Program-made: the position numbers and the translations under genes
Assembly (NCBI RefSeq): GCF_900167005.1
Contig: NZ_FUXW01000001.1
Coordinates: 682,001-746,000, forward strand
Direction: 5' to 3'
Length of the DNA: 64,000 bases
Origin: Butyricicoccus pullicaecorum DSM 23266
Lineage (GTDB): Bacteria; Bacillota; Clostridia; Oscillospirales; Butyricicoccaceae
Notes under the pieces: generated by a model
Seen by the model: only the letters and a program-made list of their open reading frames with translations
What the model was told of the DNA's origin: nothing
Database searches by the model: none
Shown: piece after piece, positions 8,624 through 16,490 of the stretch
How positions within the stretch are numbered: position 1 is the stretch's first letter
How the letters are laid out: each line of letters starts with the position of its first letter

Positions 8624-9607
8624 TTAAGCGAGCAGGGTGCTTTCCAGATCGGAGAGCATCAGGTCGAGTGCGGTGATGCCGCCCTCAGCCGTGTACCAGA
8701 CTGCGGGGTGCGACAGGTACACGATATGACCATTCTTGTACGCGTCGGTGCCCATGACCAGCTGGTTTTCCATAATTTCCTGTGCCAGCTTTGCGCCGTC
8801 GGTGCCGACTGCCGCGTCACGATCCATGACAAAGATGTAATCCGGGTTCTTGTCTACAATGAACTCGAAGGATGCTTCGTTGCCGTGGGTGGAGGTGTCG
8901 AGGTTTGCGTCGATGCCGATGTTTTGGAAGCCGATCTCGCGGCCAATGATCGAGCAGCGGCCATCGTTGCCCAGTACATTATAGCTGCCGCTGGTGGTCA
9001 TGCCGATGATGGCGGTCTTGTCCTTGGCAAAGGCGGACAGCGCCTCGATGCGGCCGTCAAAGTCTGCCATCAGTTCGTCGACCTTGCTTTCCATGCCAAA
9101 CAGGGAAGCGATGGTGGTGGCGTTCTTGCGCACGCTCTCGACCACACCGACCTCGGTGTCGACCGACAGATAGACGACCGGCGCGATCTCGCTGAGCGCG
9201 TCATAGCTCGATGCCAGACGGCCGCCGATAAAGATCACGTCAGGTTCGGAAGCCATGACAGCTTCGAGGTCGGCTTCCTTGATGGTGCCGAGATTTGCGA
9301 CATCGCCGCCAATATAACTCTGTAAGTACTCCAGACTGGTATCCGCCGTGCCGACCACGCGGTCACCGACGCCCAGTGCGTCCAGAATGTCCAGCGAAGC
9401 CATGTCCAAAATGGCGATGCGCTGCGGGTCGGACGGCACCTCGAGCGAAATCTCTTCCTTGCTGCCGTTGAGCGAGGTGATGGTCATGGTTTCCGCAGCA
9501 GCATTTGCGGAAGCGTCGGAGGTGGATGCGGTCTTGTCTGCGCCGCAGGCGGTCAGACTCAGAACAGCAGCGGCAGCCAGTGCCAGAGAAACAATCTTTT
9601 TCATCAT
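8624..9607 (-). CDS. Ferric siderophore ABC transporter, substrate-binding lipoprotein (YclQ/CeuE/FatB type)
   Basis: 327-residue extracytoplasmic lipoprotein. The signal peptide ends in a lipobox LSLTACG with the acylated Cys at about residue 21, followed by an Ala/Ser-rich linker. The body is a class III periplasmic-binding fold with RIAILDMASLDILDALGVGDRVVG near the start and EADLEAVMASEPDVIFIGGR in the first lobe. It ends a permease-permease-ATPase-binding protein operon, the gene order of Bacillus yclNOPQ (petrobactin) and Campylobacter ceuBCDE. A catecholate or petrobactin-like iron chelate is therefore the likely ligand; the exact siderophore cannot be read from sequence. Confidence 0.87.
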   Translation of the reverse strand: MMKKIVSLALAAAAVLSLTACGADKTASTSDASANAAAETMTITSLNGSKEEISLEVPSDPQRIAILDMASLDILDALGVGDRVVGTADTSLEYLQSYIGGDVANLGTIKEADLEAVMASEPDVIFIGGRLASSYDALSEIAPVVYLSVDTEVGVVESVRKNATTIASLFGMESKVDELMADFDGRIEALSAFAKDKTAIIGMTTSGSYNVLGNDGRCSIIGREIGFQNIGIDANLDTSTHGNEASFEFIVDKNPDYIFVMDRDAAVGTDGAKLAQEIMENQLVMGTDAYKNGHIVYLSHPAVWYTAEGGITALDLMLSDLESTLLA

Positions 9608-9652
9608 TACATGCTCCTTTTTTCAAAAAGTACCGAAAAAATGTGTGTGTGC

Positions 9653-10405
9653 TTAATAGTAGATAGACAGCGGTTTTCCCTTGATGTTCAGAATCTCGAA
9701 GTCTACCTGGTAGATCTCGGACAGATTTTCCTTGGTCATCACCTCCTCTGCGGTGCCGAATTTTGCGATCTTGCCATCCTTGAACGCACAGATATAATCC
9801 GAGTAAAAGGCGGCGTAATTGATCTCGTGCAATACCAAAATGACCGTCTTGCCCAGCTCATCACACAGACGGCGCACAATTTTCATCATGTTGGTCGCGT
9901 GATAGATGTCGAGGTTATTGGTCGGCTCGTCAAGCAGGACGTAGTCGGTATCCTGCGCGATGACCATTGCAATCAGCGCACGCTGACGCTGACCGCCCGA
10001 CAGTTCATCGATGAAACGGTCGGCAAAGTCGTGCAGCTCCATATAATCCAGCGCACGGTCGACAATTTCGTGGTCTTCCGGGGTCAGACGGTTGCCTGAA
10101 TAGGGGAAGCGTCCGAAGCAGACCAGCTCGCGCACGGTCAGCTTCATCTGAATGTTGTTCTGCTGGGTCAGGATGGCCAGACGCTTGGACAACTCGCGGC
10201 TCTTCCACTTGTGCATCGCCTTGCCCTCAAATTCGACCAGACCGCTGTCGTGGGCGATCAGGCGGGAGATCATGCCCATCACAGTAGACTTGCCCGCACC
10301 GTTGGGGCCGATGAGCGAGATGACCTTGCCTTTGGGGATGGAAAAGCTGACGCCGTCGACGACCGTCTTGTCGCCATACTGCTTGGTTAACGACTGGATG
10401 TGCAT
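9653..10405 (-). CDS. Ferric siderophore ABC transporter, ATP-binding protein (YclP type)
   Basis: 250-residue cytoplasmic ATPase. Walker A GPNGAGKST, ABC signature LSGGQRQRALIAM, Walker B DYVLLDEPTNNLD and the switch His in VLHEINYA are all intact. The segment FGRFPYSGNRLTPEDHE is characteristic of the YclP/CeuD/FatE branch of siderophore importers rather than of vitamin B12 or haem systems. It is separated by three bases from the permease gene upstream and by 45 bases from the binding-protein gene, whose own ribosome site lies in the gap. Confidence 0.92.
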   Translation of the reverse strand: MHIQSLTKQYGDKTVVDGVSFSIPKGKVISLIGPNGAGKSTVMGMISRLIAHDSGLVEFEGKAMHKWKSRELSKRLAILTQQNNIQMKLTVRELVCFGRFPYSGNRLTPEDHEIVDRALDYMELHDFADRFIDELSGGQRQRALIAMVIAQDTDYVLLDEPTNNLDIYHATNMMKIVRRLCDELGKTVILVLHEINYAAFYSDYICAFKDGKIAKFGTAEEVMTKENLSEIYQVDFEILNIKGKPLSIYY

Positions 10406-10408
10406 AAA

Positions 10409-11386
10409 TCAGACCTTCTTTCGTGACAGGAGGAGATAGAGGAAGTACAGGCCGCCGCCGACCGTGATGAAGACGCTGACCGGTACTGAGTAGGTGTAGA
10501 CGTGCTCGACGATGAGCTGACCGCCAACCAGAACGATCATACCGAACAGGGCAGAGCCTAGAATGAGCTGGCTGTGACGGTAGGTTTTGAGCAGCTGGCG
10601 GGACAGGTTTGCGATGATGAGGCCGAGGAAGGAGATCGGGCCGACCATGGCGGTTGCAACCGCGATGCACAGGGTCACGCCCAGAAGCAGACGGCGGATG
10701 CAGCGGTCATAGTCGACGCCCAGATTGATGGCCTGTGCCTTGCCGAGGGTGAGCACGTCGAGCAGTGCAAGCTCACGGCGCAGGGCAAAGACGATCACGG
10801 CCAATAGGATAAGCGAAAAGACGATGATCTCTGAGTTGATGTTGTTGAAGCTTGCAACCAGCGTGGTCAGCAGGGTGTCGTACTCGTTGGGGTCCATGAC
10901 GCGGGTGAGAGTGGACTGGATGCTGCCGAAAAAGGAGGTCAGCACGGTGCCCACCAGCAGGACATAGAGTACATTGTGCCGGGTCTTTTTGAAAATCCAG
11001 CTGTAAATGAGGGTGGCCGAGATGCCCATGAGCACCACGTCCACGGCGAATGACAGATTGGCATTGGTGGCAATCAGGCTGCCCGAGCCCAGGAAAAAGA
11101 CGACTGCCGTGTGGATGAGGGTGTACAACGAGTTCATGCCCAGCAGACAGGGGGTCACGATGGTGTTGTTGATGACCGACTGAAAGACAATGGACGCGCC
11201 GCCGATGGCGAAGGCGGTAATGAGCATGACGACAAGCTTGGGGGTACGCAGCTTCATGGCGTACTGGAACAGCTTGGGATTTGCAAAGTTTACCTCAATG
11301 AGCATGTAGCCGGCGGCACAGAGCACGACTAGAGCCAGCATGATAAGCAATTTGGTGCGATTTGCGCGGACTGCGGACAGATTCAC
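10409..11386 (-). CDS. Ferric siderophore ABC transporter permease (FecCD family, second subunit)
   Basis: 325-residue integral membrane subunit with about nine to ten hydrophobic helices, including LLIMLALVVLCAAGYMLIEV at the N-terminus and a Gly-rich C-terminal helix pair. The cytoplasmic loop GVTLCIAVATAMVGPISFLGLIIANLSRQLL is the FecCD coupling segment that docks on the ATPase. Its start overlaps the stop of the first permease by four bases (ATGA), so the pair is translationally coupled and likely forms a heterodimeric channel. Confidence 0.9.
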   Translation of the reverse strand: MNLSAVRANRTKLLIMLALVVLCAAGYMLIEVNFANPKLFQYAMKLRTPKLVVMLITAFAIGGASIVFQSVINNTIVTPCLLGMNSLYTLIHTAVVFFLGSGSLIATNANLSFAVDVVLMGISATLIYSWIFKKTRHNVLYVLLVGTVLTSFFGSIQSTLTRVMDPNEYDTLLTTLVASFNNINSEIIVFSLILLAVIVFALRRELALLDVLTLGKAQAINLGVDYDRCIRRLLLGVTLCIAVATAMVGPISFLGLIIANLSRQLLKTYRHSQLILGSALFGMIVLVGGQLIVEHVYTYSVPVSVFITVGGGLYFLYLLLSRKKV

Positions 11387-12429
11387 GACATTTCGCCTCC
11401 TTTCAGATCGGGGAGCGGCGAACAGCAGCTTGTCCCGGGGTTTTTGCCGAGTCGGACGGCTTTGCGTCCGTTTTTCAGGCGATAGAACAGCAGACCGATG
11501 AAGATGAGACTGCCAAGAATGCCGACGATGAGTTCGATGGGCAGTTCGTAGGGGAAGATGACTACACGACCGATCATATCGCAGACCAGCACGAAGAGCG
11601 CACCGAACAGCGCGGTGTCGACCAGTGCACCGCGAATCTTATCGCCCTTGAACATGGCGACAACGTTGGGGACGATCAGACCGATGTAGGAGATCGAGCC
11701 GACGACGACCACGATGGACGCGGTAATCATGGCCGAGATGGTCAGACCGGCGAACAGGACGAGATTATAGGGAACGCCAAGGTTTTTGGAGAAATCCCGA
11801 CCCAGACCGACGATGTTGAAGTGGTTTGCAAAGACAAAGGCCAGAATGACCAGCGGAACGGCCAGCCAGACGATCTCATAACGTCCCTTGAGGACAAGCG
11901 AGAAGTGACCGACCAGCCAGGTGGACAGCGCCTGTGTCATGTCGTGCTGATAGGCGAGATAGCTGGTCAGACCGCCGATGACGTTGCCGAACATGATGCC
12001 CACGAGCGGGACCATGACCGCGTCCTTGAACTGGATGCGCTGAATGAACCAAACAAAGACCCAGGTGCCGAGGATGGCAGCGCCAAAGGCGAAGAGTGCA
12101 CGGCTCCAGAGTGTCGAAGTCGGGAAGAACAGCAGGGCAAGCAGAATGCCGAACTGTGCCGAGGAGATGGTCGCGCCGGTGGTGGGCGAGACGAATTTAT
12201 TGCTGCAAAGCTGCTGCATAATGAGTCCGGCGACGCTCATGCCCACGCCGGTGCACAGGATGGCGAGCAGTCGGGGCAGGCGGGAGACCACAAAGACCTC
12301 CAGCTGGTGCAGATCACCGGATAATAAATCACGGGGTGTCAGGTCGATGACGCCGACAAAGAGCGAACAGATCGCAAGCACGATAAGGGCGAGCGACAGA
12401 AGGATGGTGGAACGATTGGATTTGAGCAT
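11383..12429 (-). CDS. Ferric siderophore ABC transporter permease (FecCD family, first subunit)
   Basis: 348-residue membrane subunit and first gene of the operon. It has the FecCD pattern RLPRLLAILCTGVGMSVAGLIMQQLCSN near the N-terminus, the coupling loop SISYIGLIVPNVVAMFKGDKIRG, and about nine helices. I chose the ATG at 12429, which has AAAGGGAG six bases upstream; an in-frame TTG at 12447 would add six residues and overlap that ribosome site. The leader contains a perfect 16-bp palindrome, and a divergent TetR regulator starts about 350 bp away. Confidence 0.9.
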   Translation of the reverse strand: MLKSNRSTILLSLALIVLAICSLFVGVIDLTPRDLLSGDLHQLEVFVVSRLPRLLAILCTGVGMSVAGLIMQQLCSNKFVSPTTGATISSAQFGILLALLFFPTSTLWSRALFAFGAAILGTWVFVWFIQRIQFKDAVMVPLVGIMFGNVIGGLTSYLAYQHDMTQALSTWLVGHFSLVLKGRYEIVWLAVPLVILAFVFANHFNIVGLGRDFSKNLGVPYNLVLFAGLTISAMITASIVVVVGSISYIGLIVPNVVAMFKGDKIRGALVDTALFGALFVLVCDMIGRVVIFPYELPIELIVGILGSLIFIGLLFYRLKNGRKAVRLGKNPGTSCCSPLPDLKGGEMS

Positions 12430-12460
12430 ATCGACTCCCTTTCTCAAAACAGGAACGGAG

Positions 12461-12476
12461 GTTAGTTTAAACTAAC
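12461..12476. promoter_or_regulatory. Perfect 16-bp palindromic operator in the siderophore operon leader
   Basis: GTTAGTTTAAACTAAC is a perfect palindrome about 30 bases upstream of the first permease start and downstream of its promoter. Size and symmetry suit a TetR-family dimer. A related but imperfect copy overlaps the -35 box of the same promoter. Confidence 0.6.
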
Positions 12477-12536
12477 CATAACACAAAAAAAGACACAGTG
12501 CGTTTCTTGCTTGTCACACACTGCATGCCGGTGTGT

Positions 12537-12567
12537 ATTATAGCACGAAAAGTTAGTTATATGCAAC
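12537..12567 (-). promoter_or_regulatory. Siderophore operon promoter with overlapping half-palindrome
   Basis: Minus strand: TTGCAT (12561-12566), an 18-base spacer and TATAAT (12537-12542). The sequence GTTAGTTATATGCAAC (12552-12567) shares GTTAGTT and AAC with the downstream palindrome and covers the -35 region, so a repressor bound here would block RNA polymerase. Confidence 0.65.
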
Positions 12568-12694
12568 TTGTGAAAATCACAGGAATTTTGAGACAGAATC
12601 CTTGCGCTTTTGACGGATTTCACGAGGCGATTGGCAAAGCAAGAAGGAAAATATGGAAAATTTGCGGGCGGATATCCGGGTTTTGCGCCATGCG

Positions 12695-12723
12695 TTCCAT
12701 TTTCGTTCATTTTTTGATATAAT
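12695..12723 (+). promoter_or_regulatory. Promoter of the TetR regulator gene
   Basis: TTCCAT (12695-12700), 17-base spacer, TATAAT (12718-12723). It lies about 55 bases upstream of the regulator start codon. Confidence 0.6.
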
Positions 12724-12777
12724 GGATGCACCTGACAGAGAGCCGCAGGGGAAATGTCGGAAGACGAGGAGAAAACT

Positions 12778-13377
12778 ATGGAAAAAGAGACAAAGGGCGT
12801 GCGCACCAAGCGACAGCTATACCAGTGTGCGATGAAGTTGTTCCGCGAGCGCGGCTTTGACCGGGTCTCGGTGGACGAGATCGTTCGCGAAGCCGGCATG
12901 GCCAAAGGGACGTTCTACATCTATTTCAATACCAAATCGGACATTATTTTGGAGATGCTGCGGCAGTACGATACCTATTACGATCAGATTATGGCCGGTT
13001 TGCCGGACGACCTGTCCATCGATGAGCAGATGGAAGAGATTGTAAAGGGTGCGTGCCGGTTTACCGAGGAGGTCATCGGTCTGGACCTCATCCGTGTGCT
13101 GTATGTCAAGCAGCTGACCGAAGGGCAGGAACATCCGGGACTGCTCAACGAGGATCGAGCCCTGTTTCGCATCCTGTCCGAGCTGCTCACCGCGGGACAG
13201 CGTGCCGGAATCTATGACCCGGCTCTGGATGTGCCCGACACCACCCGTCTCATTCTGCACGGCATCCGTGCGAGCTTTTTCGAGTGGTGTTCCAGTCGGG
13301 GACAGTTCGATCTGACTCAGGAATGTCTGTATTTTCTGCATACCTTCTGCCGCGGAATTTATCATACGGCGAAATGA
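12778..13377 (+). CDS. TetR/AcrR family transcriptional regulator
   Basis: 199-residue regulator with an N-terminal helix-turn-helix, KRQLYQCAMKLFRERGFDRVSVDEIVREAGMAKGTFYIYFNTKSDIILEML as split by the usual three helices, and an all-helical ligand-binding C-terminal domain. I chose ATG 12778 over ATG 12754 because GAGGAG lies at proper distance before it. The gene is divergent from the siderophore ABC operon, and two related palindromic sites lie between them, so it probably represses that operon and responds to a small ligand. Iron uptake under a TetR protein rather than, or in addition to, Fur is unusual. The ligand is unknown. Confidence 0.88.
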   Translation: MEKETKGVRTKRQLYQCAMKLFRERGFDRVSVDEIVREAGMAKGTFYIYFNTKSDIILEMLRQYDTYYDQIMAGLPDDLSIDEQMEEIVKGACRFTEEVIGLDLIRVLYVKQLTEGQEHPGLLNEDRALFRILSELLTAGQRAGIYDPALDVPDTTRLILHGIRASFFEWCSSRGQFDLTQECLYFLHTFCRGIYHTAK

Positions 13378-13380
13378 ATA

Positions 13381-13413
13381 AAAATCCGAACGGTGCGTCC
13401 GTTCGGATTTTTT
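13381..13413 (+). terminator. Terminator of the TetR regulator gene
   Basis: Stem AAAATCCGAACGG paired with CCGTTCGGATTTT around TGCGT, with a T run, two bases after the stop codon region. Confidence 0.85.
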
Positions 13414-13542
13414 GTGTCTGTTCCGCGATTGCGTGCCATGCGCCTTGTAAAGTTTAGCGATCAGAGCGGTTCTGTTGTCCGCCGGTCACGGACAAAAGGG
13501 GATACAATCTCACGCTAAATTGGTAAAAAAACGAAAAATTAC

Positions 13543-13607
13543 TTGACGAAGCTCATAAATAGGCATTATAGTATAAGAAAGGAAAAATATGACTATGGTC
13601 ATATTTT
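13543..13607 (+). promoter_or_regulatory. abgT operon promoter with dyad operator
   Basis: TTGACG (13543-13548), an 18-base spacer and TATAGT (13567-13572) form the promoter. Immediately downstream, AAAATATGAC (13584-13593) and GTCATATTTT (13598-13607) form a perfect 10-bp dyad around TATG. It carries no T run, so it is more likely a protein-binding operator than a terminator. The rest of the 13414-13542 gap shows nothing else I can name. Confidence 0.6.
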
Positions 13608-13640
13608 ATCGATCACAAAAGAAAGGGTTTGAAAATCAGT

Positions 13641-15149
13641 ATGGGAAAAGAGCGCAAGACGGGTGGTGTCCTGGGCGCCATCGAACGTGCGGGCAATACC
13701 TTGCCGCATCCGTTCATATTATTCTTGTATATCACAGCCGGTTTGGCTGTATTGTCGGCTGTCCTGTCGCTGATGGGGGTATCTGCGGTCAATCCGACAA
13801 CCGGCGAAACCGTTACGGTACAGAATATCATCAGCCGAGACGGTCTGGTGTGGATCGTGGAGAACATGCTGCTCAACTTCTCGGGCTTTGCACCGCTTGG
13901 ATTGGTGCTCGCCATGCAGATGGCGATCGGCCTTGCAGAGGGTAGTGGTCTGCTTGATACCTTCATGCGCCGCGCCATTCTGGGTGTTCCGCTGTGGGCG
14001 CTGAGTGCGACCGTCCTGTTTTTGGGCATCAACGGCAGTATCGCGTCTGAGGCATCCATCATCGTCATTCCGGCACTGGCTGCAACCGCGTTTCAGGCGG
14101 TGGGCAAGCACCCGATTGCCGGTCTGATTGCAGGCTACGCCGCCACCAACGCCGGTTTTACCGCGAATATCCTCATCACCGGCACCGATGCACTGCTGTA
14201 CGGTGTCACCGAGGACGCAGCGCAGATGATCGACCCGTCGGTCACGCTGACCCCGGCCATCAACTGGTATTTTATGATTGTATCCTGTCTGGTGCTGACC
14301 GTCGTGGGCGTTTTCGTCAATGACCGCATCATTGTGCCCCGTCTGGGTGAGTACAAGGGCAGCGAAAAGGCAGACGAGCGCACGGCAACCGATCTGGAAA
14401 AGAAGGGTCTGCGCAATGCAGGTATTTTCACGCTGATTTATGCAATCCTGCTGCTGATCTGCCTGGTTCCGCAGAACGGCCTGCTGCGCGGTGAAAACGG
14501 CAGCATTCTGGAATCTCCGTTCATCACCGGTCTGGTTCCTATCCTGATTGTCTATTTTGTACTGGCTGGTGTCGTGTACGGCAAGACCGTGGGCACGATC
14601 AAAGACAGCGGTGATATTCCCAAGATGATGGCCAATTCGCTCCAGTCGCTGACCGGCTATATCGTTCTGGTCTTTGTCATCGCGCAGTTCATCAACATGT
14701 TCAGCTACACCAATCTCGGTACGATCATTGCGGTCAATGCGTCCGATGCCCTGCAGAAGGTCGGCTTTACCGGCATCCCGCTTGTCATCGGCGTCATCCT
14801 GCTGACCATCTTGGTCAACTTTGTTATGACCAGCGGTACGGCAAAGTGGTACATCTTTGCACCGATTTTCGTGCCGATGTTCATGCTGCTCGGCTATTCG
14901 CCCGAGTTTGCACAGGTCATCTACCGTATCGGTGACTCGATCGCAAACCCGCTCACGCCGATCTATCCCTATCTGCCCATCGTCATCGGTATGGCGCAGA
15001 AGTACGAAAAAAATACCGGTATCGGCACCATCATTTCCATGACGCTGCCGTACTCCATCGCCTTCCTCATCGTCTGGATTGCGCAGGTCATCGTGTGGAT
15101 GGCCTTCAATCTGCCGCTGGGCCCGGGCGCATCGGTATTCCTGGCATAA
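13641..15149 (+). CDS. abgT: AbgT family transporter
   Basis: 502-residue membrane protein with about 11-12 helices, of the AbgT family that carries p-aminobenzoyl-glutamate in E. coli and exports folate-pathway drugs in some members. Family segments seen: GNTLPHPFILFLYI near the N-terminus, GYAATNAGFTANILITGTDALL and the C-terminal SGTAKWYIFAPIFVPMFMLLG followed by the repeat-like YRIGDSIANPLTPIYPYLPI. An in-frame TTG lies at 13629, but the ATG at 13641 is better spaced from AGAAAGGG. It heads an operon with an amidohydrolase and an M32 carboxypeptidase, so import of a peptide or aminobenzoyl-glutamate-like compound for hydrolysis is likely. Confidence 0.9.
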   Translation: MGKERKTGGVLGAIERAGNTLPHPFILFLYITAGLAVLSAVLSLMGVSAVNPTTGETVTVQNIISRDGLVWIVENMLLNFSGFAPLGLVLAMQMAIGLAEGSGLLDTFMRRAILGVPLWALSATVLFLGINGSIASEASIIVIPALAATAFQAVGKHPIAGLIAGYAATNAGFTANILITGTDALLYGVTEDAAQMIDPSVTLTPAINWYFMIVSCLVLTVVGVFVNDRIIVPRLGEYKGSEKADERTATDLEKKGLRNAGIFTLIYAILLLICLVPQNGLLRGENGSILESPFITGLVPILIVYFVLAGVVYGKTVGTIKDSGDIPKMMANSLQSLTGYIVLVFVIAQFINMFSYTNLGTIIAVNASDALQKVGFTGIPLVIGVILLTILVNFVMTSGTAKWYIFAPIFVPMFMLLGYSPEFAQVIYRIGDSIANPLTPIYPYLPIVIGMAQKYEKNTGIGTIISMTLPYSIAFLIVWIAQVIVWMAFNLPLGPGASVFLA

Positions 15150-15157
15150 AAACATAC

Positions 15158-15189
15158 AAGGGCTGCGTATCGTGATGCGCGGCCCTTTT
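15158..15189 (+). terminator. Terminator-like hairpin after abgT
   Basis: AAGGGC(T)GCG... pairs with ...GCGGCCCTTTT, ending in four T. It sits between abgT and the amidohydrolase and probably lets only part of the transcript continue. Confidence 0.65.
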
Positions 15190-15211
15190 CCCATCGAAAG
15201 AGGAGAGAAAT

Positions 15212-16477
15212 ATGGGTTATAAAAAATTGCTCTGCGGACGGCTGTACGACGGTATCCGAGACGAAATGCAAGAAAATCGAGAAATTTTGATCGAGGATAA
15301 GACCATTCTGGAGGTCGGTGCGCATACCGCGACCCCGCAGGGCTGCGAAGTCATCGACCTGACCGCACTGACGGTCACGCCCGGTATGATCGACGCGCAC
15401 GTGCACGCGGCCTTCTTTGACTGGCGCGAGATTCCCAAGGACGCAGTGTACTACTCGGACGGCATGCGCGCGCTGGCAACCGCCGAATGCGCCCGCCGTG
15501 CATTGGCCGGTGGTTTTACCACCATTCGCCACGTCGGCTGGTTCCGTGAAGATTACTCGCTTGACGTGCGCCGCGCCATTGATGCCGGATTCATCGACGG
15601 TGCACGCATGGTCGTTGCACCGCACTTCCTGTGCGCACCCGGCAGCCACGGTGACAGCACCCAGAGCATCGCGACCAATCCCGCACTGTCCCGCTTTATG
15701 GAACAGCAATACCCGACCATGGGCAGCGGCGCCGAGTTTTTCCGCGATGCCGTGCGCCACGAGGTCAAGATCGGTGCGGATTTTATTAAGATCATGGCAA
15801 CTGGCGGGTTTTTTACGCCCAATGACTCGCCAGAGGATAAGCAGCTGGCCGATGACGAGCTGCGTGCGATCATCGATACCGCGCACTCGCTGCACACCAC
15901 GGTGACTGCCCATGCCTACACGGCCGAGCTGGTCACCACCCTGGCACAGATGGGCATTGATGGCATTGAGCATGCGTCCATGGTTGACCGCAATACCATC
16001 CGCTTGCTGGAAAAACGGGATATTTACGTCGTGCCGACCTTCTGCCCGTATGACGAGATTATTCTGCTGGATGAGGAAAAACTGGCGCAAAAATCGCCCG
16101 AATTCCAGCGCAAACTGCGCTATTATCGCGAAGCGCTGGTCGAAGGTCGTAAGGCACTCATTGACAGCAATCTGCGTCTTGGCTACGGCACCGACCTTGT
16201 GGTCGGCTATCAGAACTATGAGTGCGGACGCGAATACTCGGCATGGCTGCGCAACGGTGTATCGCCCTACCGTGCGCTGCGCGCTGCAACGGCGGAAAAT
16301 GCTCGAATTCTGGGACTTTCCGACAAGATCGGCACCATTGAACCGGGTAAGCTGGCCGACATTTCGGCTTGGGGACGCGATCTGCTGACCGATGACAAGG
16401 CACTTTTAGACTGTGCGTTTGTCATGAAGGAAGGCCGGGTGCATGCGCACACCTGCATTTTGGACAATTACCGTTGA
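15212..16477 (+). CDS. Metal-dependent amidohydrolase (imidazolonepropionase/prolidase-like)
   Basis: 421-residue TIM-barrel hydrolase of the amidohydrolase superfamily. Metal ligands are visible: HxH in GMIDAHVHAAF, the bridging Lys in ADFIKIMATGG (carbamylated in relatives), His in TVTAHAYTA and GIDGIEHASMV, and the late Asp in LGYGTDL. The small beta-sandwich domain is split between residues 1-60 and the last 50. Relatives cleave Xaa-Pro or other dipeptides, or amide rings. Placement between an AbgT importer and a carboxypeptidase suggests a dipeptide or acyl-amino acid amidase, but the substrate cannot be fixed. Confidence 0.85.
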   Translation: MGYKKLLCGRLYDGIRDEMQENREILIEDKTILEVGAHTATPQGCEVIDLTALTVTPGMIDAHVHAAFFDWREIPKDAVYYSDGMRALATAECARRALAGGFTTIRHVGWFREDYSLDVRRAIDAGFIDGARMVVAPHFLCAPGSHGDSTQSIATNPALSRFMEQQYPTMGSGAEFFRDAVRHEVKIGADFIKIMATGGFFTPNDSPEDKQLADDELRAIIDTAHSLHTTVTAHAYTAELVTTLAQMGIDGIEHASMVDRNTIRLLEKRDIYVVPTFCPYDEIILLDEEKLAQKSPEFQRKLRYYREALVEGRKALIDSNLRLGYGTDLVVGYQNYECGREYSAWLRNGVSPYRALRAATAENARILGLSDKIGTIEPGKLADISAWGRDLLTDDKALLDCAFVMKEGRVHAHTCILDNYR

Positions 16478-16490
16478 GGGAGGCTGAACC

